Assembly (NCBI GenBank): GCA_001913845.2
Contig: MKGP02000015.1
Coordinates: 29,976 to 93,975 of the forward strand
Direction of reading: 5' to 3'
Source: Limnothrix sp. CACIAM 69d
GTDB taxonomy: Bacteria > Cyanobacteriota > Cyanobacteriia > CACIAM-69d
Length of the DNA stretch: 64,000 bases
In this document: positions 1 to 10,793 of the stretch, in pieces
Position numbering within the stretch: position 1 is the stretch's first letter
How the letters are laid out: each line of letters starts with the position of its first letter
The notes under the pieces: generated by a model
Told to the model about the DNA's origin: nothing
The model's input: the letters and a program-made list of their open reading frames with translations, nothing else
Databases searched by the model: none
Translations under genes and position numbers: made by a program

Positions 1-1244
1 CCTCGGAATTTAACCCCGTGCGGATTGCCTTTGCGGGCGGCCAGGAGCGATGGGTGCGGGATGTGCTGAATCTGGGCGTGAGTCCCGCTGTTTTGGTCGC
101 TCAATTGCGGCAGAAATTCTTGGCCGCCGGGGGCATTCTGCTGGAACAAACCCAGTTTGTTTCCCTGACCGTGCAGCCCGATCGGGTTTGGGTGCGGGGG
201 CGATCGCTCCTGGGCGGCCCCACCGGAGCCACCGGAGCCGGGGGCAGCGCTGCCTATGGGGATTGGGTCACCGCCAATCAGGCGACGGTCACGATCGGGG
301 CGCGGCTGGTGTTGGATGCCATGGGGCATCAGTCCCCGATCGTCCAGCAAACCCGCGGCCCCGCCAAACCCGATGGTGTTTGTCTGGTGGTGGGCACTTG
401 CGCCACGGGCTATCCTGCCAACGACAGCGCCGATCTGATTGCCACCACCACCGGCATTCAGGATGATCGCCAATATTTTTGGGAAGCGTTCCCCGCCCAA
501 GCGGGCCGCACCACCTATCTGTTTTGTTATGGGGATGCCCACCCCAGCCGCCCCAGCTTGCACGATTTGTTTGAAGACTACTTCCGGCTATTGCCTGCCT
601 ACCAAAACTTGCCTTCCTTGGGGGGGTTGCAATTTCAGCGGGCCCTATTTGGTTTTTTCCCTGCCTTTCGCCAAAGCCCTTTGCAACCAACGGTCGATCG
701 CCTGCTGTTTATTGGTGATAGCAGCGGTTTGCAGTCCCCTCTTAGTTTTGGCGGCTTTGGGGCCCTGTTGCGCCACCTCGATCGGCTTTTGGACGGCATC
801 ACCAACGCCCTGCAAACCGATCGGCTCGATCGGGCCCACCTGAGCCTGTTGCTGCCCTATCAACCAAATCTTTCCGTTACCTGGCTATTTCAGCAGGCCA
901 TGCGCGTGGCTGTGGGGCAACAGTTACCGAGCGATCGAATCAATCGATTGTTGGATGCGGTGTTTGGGGAAATGGCCGCAGCGGGCGATCGGGTACTGCG
1001 GCCCTTCCTGCAAGACGTGGTGCAATTTCCCGCCCTTTCCATTGCCCTGGCCCGTGTGGCGATCGCCCAGCCGGTCTTGGTGGCTCAGCTCATTCCCCAA
1101 CTGGGCTTGCCTGCCTTGTTGGATTGGATGCGGCATTATCTCGCCTTGGGGCTATATCACGCGGGCGATCGTCTGGCCTTGCCCGCTCGCGAACCAGTGC
1201 GATCGGCTTGGCACTACGGTTCTGGAAACGATTGGCATTCCTAA
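1..1244 (+). CDS. CruP/CruA-like FAD-dependent oxidoreductase, 5' end outside window
   Basis: The frame is already open at base 3 and has no stop before 1244, so the N-terminus, including the expected FAD-binding GxGxxG loop, lies upstream of the window. The visible 413 codons contain LLFIGDSSGLQSP followed by SFGGFGALLRHL (around bases 700-780). This FAD-contacting GD...GGFG segment is typical of the CruA/CruP branch of lycopene-cyclase-like flavoproteins. CruA acts as a lycopene cyclase. CruP has been linked to limiting carotenoid epoxidation and singlet oxygen stress, so function cannot be transferred safely. A GTG at 18 could be mistaken for the start, but homologues are longer. The family assignment comes from motif recognition; the choice of CruP over CruA is inference. 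Confidence 0.55.
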   Translation, partial: SEFNPVRIAFAGGQERWVRDVLNLGVSPAVLVAQLRQKFLAAGGILLEQTQFVSLTVQPDRVWVRGRSLLGGPTGATGAGGSAAYGDWVTANQATVTIGARLVLDAMGHQSPIVQQTRGPAKPDGVCLVVGTCATGYPANDSADLIATTTGIQDDRQYFWEAFPAQAGRTTYLFCYGDAHPSRPSLHDLFEDYFRLLPAYQNLPSLGGLQFQRALFGFFPAFRQSPLQPTVDRLLFIGDSSGLQSPLSFGGFGALLRHLDRLLDGITNALQTDRLDRAHLSLLLPYQPNLSVTWLFQQAMRVAVGQQLPSDRINRLLDAVFGEMAAAGDRVLRPFLQDVVQFPALSIALARVAIAQPVLVAQLIPQLGLPALLDWMRHYLALGLYHAGDRLALPAREPVRSAWHYGSGNDWHS

Positions 1245-1245
1245 C

Positions 1246-1335
1246 GGCTAGTTAATGCTTGGCTAGTTAATGCTTGGCTAGTTAATGCTTGGCTAGTTAA
1301 TGCTTGGCTAGTTAATGCTTGGTTAGTTCATGCTG
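1246..1335. repeat. 15-bp tandem repeat, five perfect units and one degenerate
   Basis: The unit GGCTAGTTAATGCTT occurs five times without change (1246, 1261, 1276, 1291, 1306). A sixth copy at 1321 has substitutions (GGTTAGTTCATGCT). The array starts one base after the stop codon of the flavoprotein gene and ends just before the stop of the convergent histidine kinase gene. Every unit carries TAG and TAA, so it cannot be read through in that frame. Confidence 0.95.
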
Positions 1336-1356
1336 AATTGGTGAATTCTCAGGGAC

Positions 1357-3801
1357 TTAACTGGTTGTTGAACCCTCGGTCTCCAGGGATTCTGAACGAG
1401 CCACAGGAGCACGACTATCCCCACTCGTCCCGGAAGAAACCCTCGCGATCGGAATTGGGGGCTGCTTCAGCGGTAGTCGAATCATAAATGTTGTTCCTTG
1501 CCCCGGCTGCGAGCAACAGGTTAGGGAGCCATGGTGTTTTTCCGCAATAATTTGGTAGCTAATCGATAGACCAATTCCTGTGCCTTTGCCAACGGGTTTA
1601 GTGGTAAAGAAAGGGTCAAAAATCTTCGCCTGAATGGCTGGAGGAATTCCAGAGCCATTGTCAGTAATGGCAATTTCTACCGTGTCTGTGTTGATTGGTA
1701 AGTTTGATAATTGGGATGAGTCAGATTGAACCAGTTTGGTTGTAATTTTCAGCCGATTGGGATTCGCTTCAATCTCCGGAAAGTTCCAACGAGCTGTTCG
1801 CTCTTCCAAGGCATCGATCGCATTAGCCAATAAATTCATTAAAACTTGATTGAGCGGCCCTGGATAACAATCCACCAACGGAAGGTCACCCAACTCAGTT
1901 GCAACCTGGATGGCGGGTCGTTGCGAGTTGGCCTTCAAGCGGTGATTTAAAAGTGCCAAGGTGCTTTCAATTCCTTCGTTAACCTGAAAGGGTTGATGCA
2001 TCCCTTGATCGGATCGCGAAAAATTGCGCAACGAAAGAACCAGTTGGCGGATGCGCTCAGTGCCCAAGGTCATGGAACCAAGAATTTTGCCTAGATCTTC
2101 CTCAATGAATGCCAGCTCTTCAGTATCGAAATCAGCCTCGCCTTCTAAATCAGAAAGATACTGCGATCGCACGTTTTGGGGAATAGCTTGTATGAGCGAT
2201 TGATATTGATGAATCAGACTAATGAGGTCTGTGGTGTAGTTTTTAATGTGATCGAGGTTGCCATAAATAAAATTCACAGGATTATTAATTTCGTGGGCAA
2301 TGCCTGCCAGCATCTGCCCGAGTCCCGACATTTTTTCGCTCTGAACCAGTTGAATTTGAGCTTGTTGCAACTGATCTAAGGCAGCCGTCCGCTCGGCCAC
2401 GGTCTGCTGAAGAAATTGATTCGCTGATTCCAAAGACTGAAAAGACTGTTGAACCTGCTTAGACATTCGCTCAAAGGAGAAGGATAGAAATTCCAACTCA
2501 TCCATCCTGTGGGGCGATCGACTAGACTTTGACTGCTCCAAGTCTTGTACTGCATTTGATTCTAAAGTCAATAATTCCGCACTACCTTGTACTAAGGTTG
2601 TGATCTCCAATGAAGAATAGGTCTCTGACAAATTTCCAGATAAATTTTCAGATAAGTTTCTAGATAAACTTTCATTTGAATCTTTGAGAAAGTGGCGAGA
2701 GTCCTTCACGGAAAAATTACTGGAAAAATCACTAATCAATAGGTCATTGCATTTAGAAACAATGGGCTGTAAGCGACGATTGAGATATTGCACAGCAGCA
2801 TAAACCACAAAAGCCAACACCAAAGCGGCAATGGCTGCACCGATCAGAACTGTGCGCCAAATGGGATATTTAACGACCGATTCTGGGACAACGGCAACCG
2901 CGATCCAGTTTGTGCTGGGGACTCGTTGATAGGCTAGGAACTGTCCTTCCATGTAAGCCATGCCCAAGGGACGAGACTGCAAGATCAGCCAAGCTTCGCG
3001 AAATAATGCAAAGTCATAGTAATCGGTGGTGACTTTTGTAAACTTAAAATTGGGCGGTGGAACGAGCAATTTTCCCTCTTGACTAAAAACCGCAAAATAC
3101 CCTTCGCCACGGGTAACGGTTCTTTTTAATTTCTGAGCTAGGGCTGATATGTTCACATCAGCGCCTGCAATACCCAATAGCTTGCGGCGGTCATTATAAA
3201 AAGGACTATAAAAGGTGGTCATTTTAATGCCTGACCACTCATAAGGCTCGAGCCAAACATCACCTCGGGCTGCGATCGCGGCTTTCCAGTAATCGCGCGT
3301 TGGATAATTATCATCGGTGTAAATTTCTGAATAACGCACATGCTGGTAAGGCGCAGGGAGGCGGTGACCCACCATGCCCGAGCTGCCTTGATCGACATAA
3401 AAGTAGGGATAAAACCAAGGGCGATCGCGCACAATTTGGTAGGCATCTTGACCGAAAAAAACCGCCATGGTTAAGTCAGGGCGGCTTTTAAAAAACTCAA
3501 AAGTTAATTGTTTATAGGATTCAGCATCCTGAATACCGGCTTGTTGATTGGCCCTGACGGCTGAGGCGATCGCCTTAACATAGGCTTGGGAGTTGGTGAG
3601 CTGTCCATTGATGACTTGTACCTGAGCATTCAGGGTGTCTTGGATTTGGTCGATCGACTTACTCTCCAGCGATCGATAAAAAATTCCTGCCATGCTGCCA
3701 ATGCCCACCAGCGCCCCACCAAGAACACTCATAAAAAGGCGCGTGCTGACCGATCGAACCGGCCAAGAAAATCCCAATTGATATCGATAGTCAATAGGCA
3801 T
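1357..3801 (-). CDS. Cache-domain sensor histidine kinase (first of a tandem pair)
   Basis: This 814-residue membrane sensor kinase should autophosphorylate on histidine and pass phosphate to a response regulator that is not encoded nearby. A membrane segment lies at about residues 24-43. It is followed by a periplasmic region to about 312 that resembles a double Cache sensor (conserved EPYEWS near 185-190 and AGADV near 222). A second membrane segment spans 318-338. A coiled stretch precedes the HisKA domain, with the phospho-acceptor in GIAHEINNP (His503). The HATPase domain shows the N box around 652-660, DNGSGIPP and GKGTGIGLS. A serine/asparagine-rich insert near 376-397 (SLSRNLSENLSGNLSET) looks like a short repeat expansion absent from the neighbouring paralogue. 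The natural ligand cannot be told from sequence. Confidence 0.9.
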   Translation of the reverse strand: MPIDYRYQLGFSWPVRSVSTRLFMSVLGGALVGIGSMAGIFYRSLESKSIDQIQDTLNAQVQVINGQLTNSQAYVKAIASAVRANQQAGIQDAESYKQLTFEFFKSRPDLTMAVFFGQDAYQIVRDRPWFYPYFYVDQGSSGMVGHRLPAPYQHVRYSEIYTDDNYPTRDYWKAAIAARGDVWLEPYEWSGIKMTTFYSPFYNDRRKLLGIAGADVNISALAQKLKRTVTRGEGYFAVFSQEGKLLVPPPNFKFTKVTTDYYDFALFREAWLILQSRPLGMAYMEGQFLAYQRVPSTNWIAVAVVPESVVKYPIWRTVLIGAAIAALVLAFVVYAAVQYLNRRLQPIVSKCNDLLISDFSSNFSVKDSRHFLKDSNESLSRNLSENLSGNLSETYSSLEITTLVQGSAELLTLESNAVQDLEQSKSSRSPHRMDELEFLSFSFERMSKQVQQSFQSLESANQFLQQTVAERTAALDQLQQAQIQLVQSEKMSGLGQMLAGIAHEINNPVNFIYGNLDHIKNYTTDLISLIHQYQSLIQAIPQNVRSQYLSDLEGEADFDTEELAFIEEDLGKILGSMTLGTERIRQLVLSLRNFSRSDQGMHQPFQVNEGIESTLALLNHRLKANSQRPAIQVATELGDLPLVDCYPGPLNQVLMNLLANAIDALEERTARWNFPEIEANPNRLKITTKLVQSDSSQLSNLPINTDTVEIAITDNGSGIPPAIQAKIFDPFFTTKPVGKGTGIGLSISYQIIAEKHHGSLTCCSQPGQGTTFMIRLPLKQPPIPIARVSSGTSGDSRAPVARSESLETEGSTTS

Positions 3802-4053
3802 AGGACTAGCATTTGCTGTTAAACCTTACCCCTGTTATATAGCGGTCTTAGGACAGAAAATCATGAGATTTCAACAATAAAACTTTACACTTTCAGCAAT
3901 ATTTCAGAGTTGATCATTCTGCGAAATTGCCCAAAAATCCCATGATTCCAAGGATTCAGGAGATGATCTGTTGGGGGATGACGTAAGGAAAATTTGAAAA
4001 TTTTCAATCACTGAACCGCTTCGAGAACTCAATTCGGTCAATGGCTAAGGGTG

Positions 4054-6201
4054 TTATTTGATACCAGCAGGCAAATGAATAACAAATTGAGTACCTTGAT
4101 TGGGCTGGGAGTGACAGAAAATTTTCCCTTGGTGTCGCTCCGTAATAACTTGATAGCTGATTGACAACCCTAGACCCGTGCCTTTGCCAACGGGTTTGGT
4201 CGTGAAAAATGGATCAAAAATCCTTGCCTGCACGGATTCAGGGATCCCAGGGCCATTATCAGTAATGCTGATTTCAACCACATTTTCATTAGCAATGAAC
4301 TGGGTGGTAATTTCAATTCGGCTAGGATTAGCCTCAATTTCCGCCTCGCTCCAGCCGGCGGTTTTTTGCTCCAAGGCATCGATCGCATTAACCAGCAAAT
4401 TCATAAATACCTGATTTAACGGGCCTGGATAGCATTCCACAGGTGGTAAATCGCCATATTTTGTGATCACTTCAATGGATGGATGGTCGGCTGTTGCTTT
4501 CAAACGATGTTTGAGTAACAGCAAGGTGCTTTCAATGCCATGGTGCAAATTGGTGACACAATCTTTGGTTTGGTCAGTTCTGGAAAATGTGCGCAGGGAT
4601 AAAACTAGTTGCCGAATTCGATCGGTGCCAACGGTCATCGAATCCAGGATTTTAATCAAGTCCGATTGAATAAACGCTAGTTCTTCAAAGTCGATCGAGG
4701 CTTGACCGTTGGATTGGCTGGCTTGACCGGAATGGATTGCATAAACCTGCGTGGTGGCTTGGAGTAACTCGTGAACATAGTCCCGCACATAATCTAAGTT
4801 GCCATGAATAAAATTCACGGGATTATTAATTTCATGGGCAATTCCTGCCAAAAGTTGCCCCAACCCTGACATTTTTTCGCTTTGAATCAGTTGCAATTGC
4901 GTCTGTTGCAATTGGTTTAGGGCTTCGCTGCGGTCTTGAACGGTGGCTTGCAGGGTTTGGTTGGTTTCGGCCAAAGATTGCAAGGTTGCCTCCACTTTGG
5001 CAGCCATTTGATCAAAGGAATGACATAGAAAAGTTAGCTCATCCATGTGCTGTCGATCGCGGTTTGGAACTGTAACAACCTCCTCTGATGTAGTAGTGGT
5101 TGCTGGGGTGACCATGGGCATAATTTGCTTGGTGGCCACCAAGGTATTACATTTTTCTAGAATTGGTTTGAGTTGGCGATTTAGACGACGGACAAAACCC
5201 AACACGGCGATCGCTAACAGAATAGCGGCGATGCTGACGCTGATGATTAAAACGCGCCAAAGGGGCCCCAACACCACATCACTGGGAACAACGGCGATCG
5301 CAATCCAGTTAGCGCTGGGGATTCGCTCATAGGCAATGATTTGATCTTGGTGATAAATAATATCGGAATTTTTGCTCTGCAAGATGGGCCACAGTTCGCG
5401 CAAGAGTGGCAAATCTCGATAGCTGGAATTGGCTTGAAGAGACTTGCGCTTCGGTGGGTAAGCCAGCAATTTACCGGATTTGCTGAGAATGGCAAAATAG
5501 CCTTCATTGTTGATGACGGATCGATCGACTCGTTTGCTGAGTTCGGTGACGCTGAAGTCGGTTCCTGCTACGCCAACTAGTTGCCCCTGACTATCATAGA
5601 AGGGTACTAAATAGCTGGTCATAACAATATTTGACCACTCATAGGGTTCTATCCAAATTCCCTTTTGATTACCCACAGGAATTCGCCAGTAATGTCGATC
5701 AGGATATTGATCATCTTTATATAGCTCTGAATAAAGCCAATCAGAGTGGGGAGGGGGCAAGCGCTCACCGATCGGATTGGGCTGACCTTGATCGACATAA
5801 AAATATGGATAAAACCACTGACGATCGCGCAAAACCTGAAAGGCATTTTGACCAAAGCCTACTCCCAACACTAAGCTGGGACGTTGTTTGAAAAACTCTA
5901 AAGTTAATTGCTTATAGAATTCTGGATCTTGAACATTTCGATCACGATTGGTCAAAACAGCCGCAGACAAAATTTCAATGTAGCGCTGGGATTCTAATAG
6001 TTGCCCTCGGGTAAATTCAACTTGGGCGTTCAGTTCCGCACGAATTCGCCCCAGAGATTCCCGTTCAATGGAGCGATAGAAAACAATGGCCATGGTTCCC
6101 AATGCGACGAGGGCCCCACCCAAAACGTAAAGAAAAAGCTGAGTGCTGATGGATCGAACAAGCAGGCGATCGTGTAGTCTTTGAAACCACTTGGCCAGCA
6201 T
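4054..6201 (-). CDS. Cache-domain sensor histidine kinase (second of a tandem pair)
   Basis: This 715-residue kinase has the same architecture as its downstream neighbour: a membrane segment near residues 21-43, a periplasmic Cache-like region with conserved EPYEWS and AGTDF motifs, a second membrane segment near 315-335, a coiled coil, HisKA with [12 protein letters not shown], and HATPase motifs DNGPGIPE and GKGTGLGLS. The periplasmic halves are clearly homologous ([21 protein letters not shown]) but diverged, which suggests an old tandem duplication with different or overlapping ligands. No HAMP domain or receiver domain is visible. A 252-bp gap separates the two genes, so each may have its own promoter. 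No response regulator is adjacent. Confidence 0.9.
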   Translation of the reverse strand: MLAKWFQRLHDRLLVRSISTQLFLYVLGGALVALGTMAIVFYRSIERESLGRIRAELNAQVEFTRGQLLESQRYIEILSAAVLTNRDRNVQDPEFYKQLTLEFFKQRPSLVLGVGFGQNAFQVLRDRQWFYPYFYVDQGQPNPIGERLPPPHSDWLYSELYKDDQYPDRHYWRIPVGNQKGIWIEPYEWSNIVMTSYLVPFYDSQGQLVGVAGTDFSVTELSKRVDRSVINNEGYFAILSKSGKLLAYPPKRKSLQANSSYRDLPLLRELWPILQSKNSDIIYHQDQIIAYERIPSANWIAIAVVPSDVVLGPLWRVLIISVSIAAILLAIAVLGFVRRLNRQLKPILEKCNTLVATKQIMPMVTPATTTTSEEVVTVPNRDRQHMDELTFLCHSFDQMAAKVEATLQSLAETNQTLQATVQDRSEALNQLQQTQLQLIQSEKMSGLGQLLAGIAHEINNPVNFIHGNLDYVRDYVHELLQATTQVYAIHSGQASQSNGQASIDFEELAFIQSDLIKILDSMTVGTDRIRQLVLSLRTFSRTDQTKDCVTNLHHGIESTLLLLKHRLKATADHPSIEVITKYGDLPPVECYPGPLNQVFMNLLVNAIDALEQKTAGWSEAEIEANPSRIEITTQFIANENVVEISITDNGPGIPESVQARIFDPFFTTKPVGKGTGLGLSISYQVITERHQGKIFCHSQPNQGTQFVIHLPAGIK

Positions 6202-6694
6202 AGGAATCAGTTGTTTGGAAGAGCAATGGGTTTTAAAGAAAAATGCCCTGAAATTGGCCCTAGTGATCGATAGTCATGGCTGCTTCTGAAAATGTCTGAA
6301 ATATTAACCGCCTTCCATTTTTGCTAATTCTGAAACAATTAAGTTAAACATGATTAAGATTGACTATTGAATTAACTGAGAACCTGCTTTTACCCTTAAC
6401 GATCCCAATTATGCGATTTTTTCAGAAGGCTGACAATCCTGATTTTTATCTTTTATTTTTGGGATTTTAAGCGATCAATGATAATGATGGGCGTTGGGTG
6501 ATCACAGTGATCGCAGCTCTTGAAGTTTTACGGATTCCAAGGGCAACCAACCGGATTCCTTTGCTGAATGATTTGAGGAAGCGGATGGGCTGAGGCCCGA
6601 CCAGAAGCGATCAAGATGAACAGTACGATCGCCCCCAAAGGGGTTAAAAGGGGTGAGAATGTATTGTGCAAAACAATTTCCCGTTTCTTTCGCC
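6202..6694. other. Divergent intergenic region between kinase and M16 genes
   Basis: About 490 bp separate two divergently oriented genes. The part at 6290-6480 is AT-rich with several runs of A and T, and both promoters are expected here. I could not fix a convincing -35/-10 pair, and no stable gene or RNA structure is visible. Confidence 0.5.
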
Positions 6695-8002
6695 ATGACG
6701 TTTGCGCCCCCAGTTCAGCACCATGTTTTTCCCAATGGTTTGACGGCAATTGCGATCGAAAATCCAGCAGCGGATATTGTGGCGGCTCGTATCTTCATTA
6801 AGGCCGGGAGCCTATGGGAGGCGCGATCGAAAGCAGGACTAGCCAACTTGGTGGCAGCGGTGATGACAAAGGGCACAGAACGCCTGTCATCAATGGAAAT
6901 TGCGGAACGAGTGGAATCAATTGGGGCCAGCCTGGGCACGGATGCGAGCACCGATTACTTTCTGGTTAGCCTCAAGAGTGTGTCCCACGATTTTGTGGAT
7001 TTGCTGTCCTTGGCGGGAGAGTTGTTGCGATCGCCCGCGTTTCCGGAGTCGGAGGTGGAACTGGAGCGATCGCTGATGTTGCAGGGGATTCGTTCCCAGC
7101 GCGAGCAACCGTTTTCCCTGGGGTTTGATCAACTGCGCCAAGTGCTGTATGGGCCAGAGCATCCCTATGCGTTTTCGCCCTTGGGCACGGAAACCACCAC
7201 GGGACAACTGACCCCAGCGGATTTGCAGGAGTTTCATCGCACTTACTTCCAGCCCGATCGGGTGACGATCGCGGTGTCCGGTTGCCTGAGCACCCAGGAA
7301 GCTTTGAAGGCGATCGAAGCAGTGTTTGGCGATTGGCAGGTGAGCGATCAAGTCATTGTGGAGCCACAGTTTCCGCCCTTGCCCAACACCATTGAGCAAC
7401 GGGCGATCGCCCAGGAAACTCAGCAGGCGATCGTCATGTTGGGTTATGGGGCCGCATCGGTGTTGGGAACGGACACAACTGCAACCGAGCAACAACATCA
7501 CCCGGACTATGCGGCGCTGAAGTTGGCTAGCACCTATTTGGGCAATGGTCTTTCGAGTCGCCTGTTTGTGGAGCTGCGGGAAAAACGTGGCTTGGCCTAT
7601 GAAGTTTCGGCGCTTTATCCAACCCGCTTGGGCCCGTCGCACTTTGTGGTTTACATGGGCACTGCCCCTCAGAACGTGCCCGAGGCGATCGCCGGGTTGC
7701 AATCGGAGGTGGAACGCTTGATTCATCACCCGATCGAGGAAGCAGAGCTAACCGCTGCTAAAAATAAGCTCTTGGGTCAATATGCCCTGGGTAAGCAAAC
7801 CAACGCCCAGTTGGCTCAACTCTATGGTTGGTATGAGGTGTTGGGCTTGGGTCGCGAGTTCGATCGCGCCTTTCAAACCGCGATCGCCCAAGTGAGTGCC
7901 CAGGATATTCAAACGGTAGCCGATCGCTACTTTGCCGCACCGCATATGGTTTTGACGGGGCCCGCTGCCGCCGTGGAGCCGGCCCTGTTGGTGACCCCCT
8001 AG
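6695..8002 (+). CDS. M16 (insulinase-family) peptidase homologue lacking the zinc motif
   Basis: The fold matches M16B/C peptidases: an N-terminal VFPNGLTAIAIEN strand, a helix ending in MTKGT, and a C-terminal half with LREKRGLAYEVSALYP, the conserved Arg/Tyr substrate-binding segment. Where active members have HxxEH this protein reads GLANLVAAVMTKGT, so the zinc-binding histidines and catalytic glutamate are absent. It is most likely the non-catalytic partner of a two-subunit M16 protease, as in processing peptidase pairs. No active partner gene is in the window. The ATG at 6695 is preferred because homology begins just after it. In-frame GTG 6653 and ATG 6659 would add up to 14 residues with no obvious family match. 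Confidence 0.85.
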   Translation: MTFAPPVQHHVFPNGLTAIAIENPAADIVAARIFIKAGSLWEARSKAGLANLVAAVMTKGTERLSSMEIAERVESIGASLGTDASTDYFLVSLKSVSHDFVDLLSLAGELLRSPAFPESEVELERSLMLQGIRSQREQPFSLGFDQLRQVLYGPEHPYAFSPLGTETTTGQLTPADLQEFHRTYFQPDRVTIAVSGCLSTQEALKAIEAVFGDWQVSDQVIVEPQFPPLPNTIEQRAIAQETQQAIVMLGYGAASVLGTDTTATEQQHHPDYAALKLASTYLGNGLSSRLFVELREKRGLAYEVSALYPTRLGPSHFVVYMGTAPQNVPEAIAGLQSEVERLIHHPIEEAELTAAKNKLLGQYALGKQTNAQLAQLYGWYEVLGLGREFDRAFQTAIAQVSAQDIQTVADRYFAAPHMVLTGPAAAVEPALLVTP

Positions 8003-8138
8003 GTGCAGCCAGCGAGCATCAAAACAGGCAAAAGCCGAAAAGTCCAAAGAAAATCAGAAAATCAAGGGCAAGGAACTTCAGCCCCTTGCCCTTGCCCTTT
8101 TAGTGGTTTTAGCCGTTGTTGTTTGAATCGTCGTGGTT

Positions 8139-8266
8139 AGAGGATGTTTAAAAAGTATTCTTTGGCACGGGCAAGCACCAATAGTCGTGGAAGGGGCTTA
8201 AGCCCCTTGTCTAAGTCGATCACTGGGGCGTACGGAGTAGCAATTTTGGCTTTTCAGACATCCTCT
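8139..8266. mobile_element. MITE-like inverted-repeat element, family A copy 1
   Basis: The element begins AGAGGATGTTTAAAAAG and ends TTTTCAGACATCCTCT, which are imperfect inverted repeats. It carries the core palindrome AAGGGGCTTAAGCCCCTT at 8191-8208. A second copy of the same family lies in opposite orientation at 21431-21564, and the two share the segment AGTAGCAATTTTGGCTTTTC. No coding capacity. Confidence 0.75.
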
Positions 8267-8349
8267 CAGAGTCGCAGTGGCTAGAGTCGTAGCGGTTTGA
8301 GTCGCCCACCAACGGCATCAGCATTTTGAAAACTCGAGGAGAGTTCCTG

Positions 8350-8490
8350 GGGCGTGTCGTCAAATCGCATGAAACCTTGATTCCATCGTGACGAGATCGT
8401 TGGGAGCAAGGGGCTTAAGCCCCTTGTTACGATGATCGGGGTATGGAAAATCAATCGTTTCAGTTTGCCCCCAGGAAACGACGATAGGCA
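8350..8490. mobile_element. Inverted-repeat element, family B copy 1
   Basis: It starts near GTGTCGTCAAATCG, contains the full 20-nt palindrome CAAGGGGCTTAAGCCCCTTG at 8407-8426, and ends with ACGACGATAGGCA directly at the sqdB stop codon. The segment GGAAAATCAATCGTTTCAG after the core recurs in modified form at 22295-22315 and 50650-50670. It may also act as an sqdB transcript terminator. Confidence 0.65.
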
Positions 8491-9959
<1,469 letters not shown>

Positions 9960-10703
9960 TCAAAACAAGTCCACTTGCCAATGGCGGAACCCATCCATAA
10001 TGCCCAAGAGTCCGGGATAGGGACTGCGGTAGAGGGTGGGCCGATCGCCCAATGCCGCCAGTAGCTTGGGTTCACTGTTGCCCACGGCGATCGCTCGGTA
10101 GCCCGCCGCCAGTAGGTTCAAATCATTGAGGCTGTCTCCGGCGGTGATGATGCGATCGCCCGGCCAGCGCTCTAGCTTGGCCAATCGTTGCAGGGTAGAT
10201 CCTTTGGCAACGCCCTTGGGCATCACATCCAAATAGCGATCGGCGGACATAATCACATCAAAACCGGCCGCCTGGATCAGGTTCAACGTGGCTTGCCGCA
10301 ATAATTGCGGGTCATAGTCATAGGACACGCGGTAGGCAAATTCCCCGCGCTGCAACGAGAGACCCGGCTCCCCCACCAGCAAGCGCTTCACTCGATCGTT
10401 CGCGCAGTTCCAACGACTGGCGATTTCCGTTTGGATAGTTTCGATCAAGCGGCCCTGACCGTCATAGACCGTTGTGCCCACATCGCCAATCACAAAATCC
10501 GGTTGGGGCACTGGGCAATCGCCCGACCACAGCGGCTCAATGAGTTCCCAATGGCGACCAGTCACGAAAACCAAAATCAGCCGATCGCGCTGTTGTTCAA
10601 TCCGTTGATAAAACGCCGTGCGATCGGCCTGGGAGCCGTGCAGAAAGGTTCCGTCCAAATCCGTTGCCAGCACCCAACGGGGCGCGGTCGTTGCAAAAAC
10701 CAT
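9960..10703 (-). CDS. HAD-IIB phosphatase, sucrose-phosphate-phosphatase-like
   Basis: This 247-residue HAD-superfamily hydrolase has all four motifs. Motif I is ATDLDGTFL near residue 13, with the nucleophile and acid/base aspartates. Motif II lies in VFVTGRH near 47. The lysine is in PKGVAKGSTL near 162, and motif IV is ITAGDSLNDL near 187. The IIB cap and the TGRH/GDVGTTVY pattern resemble cyanobacterial sucrose-6-phosphate phosphatases and related sugar phosphatases. Sucrose phosphate is a reasonable substrate guess, but closely related enzymes act on other sugar phosphates. It lies 90 bp downstream of chlB on the same strand and could be co-transcribed. Confidence 0.75.
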   Translation of the reverse strand: MVFATTAPRWVLATDLDGTFLHGSQADRTAFYQRIEQQRDRLILVFVTGRHWELIEPLWSGDCPVPQPDFVIGDVGTTVYDGQGRLIETIQTEIASRWNCANDRVKRLLVGEPGLSLQRGEFAYRVSYDYDPQLLRQATLNLIQAAGFDVIMSADRYLDVMPKGVAKGSTLQRLAKLERWPGDRIITAGDSLNDLNLLAAGYRAIAVGNSEPKLLAALGDRPTLYRSPYPGLLGIMDGFRHWQVDLF

Positions 10704-10793
10704 AGGTCACCAGTCCCCCACCGATGCGATCAATCCCTGGGCATTGTACCAAGGCGTTTCCTGCTTCCTGGGGGAGATGGGTTGCTGGCTGGG

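Noticed and set aside
1246..1335. The 15-bp array as a CRISPR
   Set aside because: There are no spacers; it is a simple tandem repeat.
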